This document shows, in pieces, positions 13,379-13,421 of a stretch of 13,421 nt of DNA (positions are counted from its first letter, which is position 1; the number at the start of each line of letters is the position of its first letter). The translations under genes were made by a program, and so were the position numbers. Below the pieces are notes generated by a model. It saw nothing but the letters and a program-made list of their open reading frames with translations. It was not told the origin of the DNA and searched no databases. Source of the DNA: an uncultured Clostridia bacterium (GTDB taxonomy: Bacteria > Bacillota > Clostridia > Christensenellales > Aristaeellaceae); the NCBI GenBank assembly GCA_904420265.1, contig CAJFUU010000073.1:1-13421 (forward strand). The letters run 5' to 3'.

Positions 13379-13421
13379 ATGAAGAAGTTTGTTTGCACAG
13401 TTTGCGGTTATGTCCATGAAG
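13379..13421 (+). CDS. Rubredoxin-like or rubrerythrin-family protein, N-terminal fragment
   Basis: Only 14 codons are inside the window; they read MKKFVCTVCGYVHE. The CxxCGY knuckle is one half of the iron-binding site of rubredoxin-type domains. The continuation VHE rather than the VYDP of classical rubredoxins suggests the short rubredoxin domain found at the start of reverse rubrerythrins or related peroxide-reducing proteins of anaerobes. This last step is inference from a few residues. The ATG at 13379 has a strong AAGGAGG site (13364-13370) eight bases upstream. The product would act in oxygen or peroxide defence or electron transfer, which fits an anaerobic host. The 3' end lies outside the window. 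Confidence 0.75.
   Translation, partial: MKKFVCTVCGYVHE

Overview
The window looks like a chromosomal core region of a GC-rich, probably endospore-forming Firmicute of the class Clostridia. The evidence is the conserved gene order yqfC-yqfD-phoH-yqfF-ybeY-cdd-era-recO (Bacillus nomenclature), the two sporulation-associated proteins YqfC and YqfD, a VanW-type envelope protein, and strong GGAGG-type ribosome sites before most genes. All genes lie on the + strand. A narrower taxonomic placement would be a guess. I see no CRISPR array, tRNA, rRNA, insertion sequence, phage gene or attachment site.

Layout. (1) 1-686: the C-terminal part of phosphopentomutase (deoB), followed by a hairpin terminator. 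(2) 687-885: spacer holding that terminator and an extended -10 promoter. (3) 886-5978: a likely operon of a VanW-domain membrane protein, RidA, a divergent PRPP synthetase, and proline-biosynthesis genes proB and proA. (4) 5979-6172: a highly structured spacer with a possible sigma-E promoter, a GC hairpin and a strong intrinsic terminator ending only 28 bases before the next gene. (5) 6173-13327: yqfC, yqfD, phoH, yqfF (PgpH-type HD hydrolase), ybeY fused in frame to cdd, era and recO, mostly overlapping or within a few bases of each other. (6) 13379-end: the first codons of a rubredoxin-like or rubrerythrin-family protein.

How the genes work together. The second operon joins two sporulation genes to housekeeping functions: c-di-AMP turnover (YqfF), rRNA maturation and ribosome assembly (YbeY, Era, probably PhoH), pyrimidine salvage (Cdd) and recombinational repair (RecO). 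A near-consensus sigma-A promoter inside the end of yqfD would let the housekeeping part be transcribed in growing cells independently of yqfC-yqfD. The first operon supplies PRPP and proline precursors, with RidA as an imine/enamine deaminase.

Most notable points: the in-frame YbeY-Cdd fusion, which keeps a Shine-Dalgarno site and ATG at the junction and lacks the dgkA gene often found there; the internal promoter in yqfD; the terminator-like leader of yqfC; and the unusual PRPP-binding loop of the PRPP synthetase. I did not find a wholly new multi-gene system; this is mainly a conserved core region with some unusual local features.
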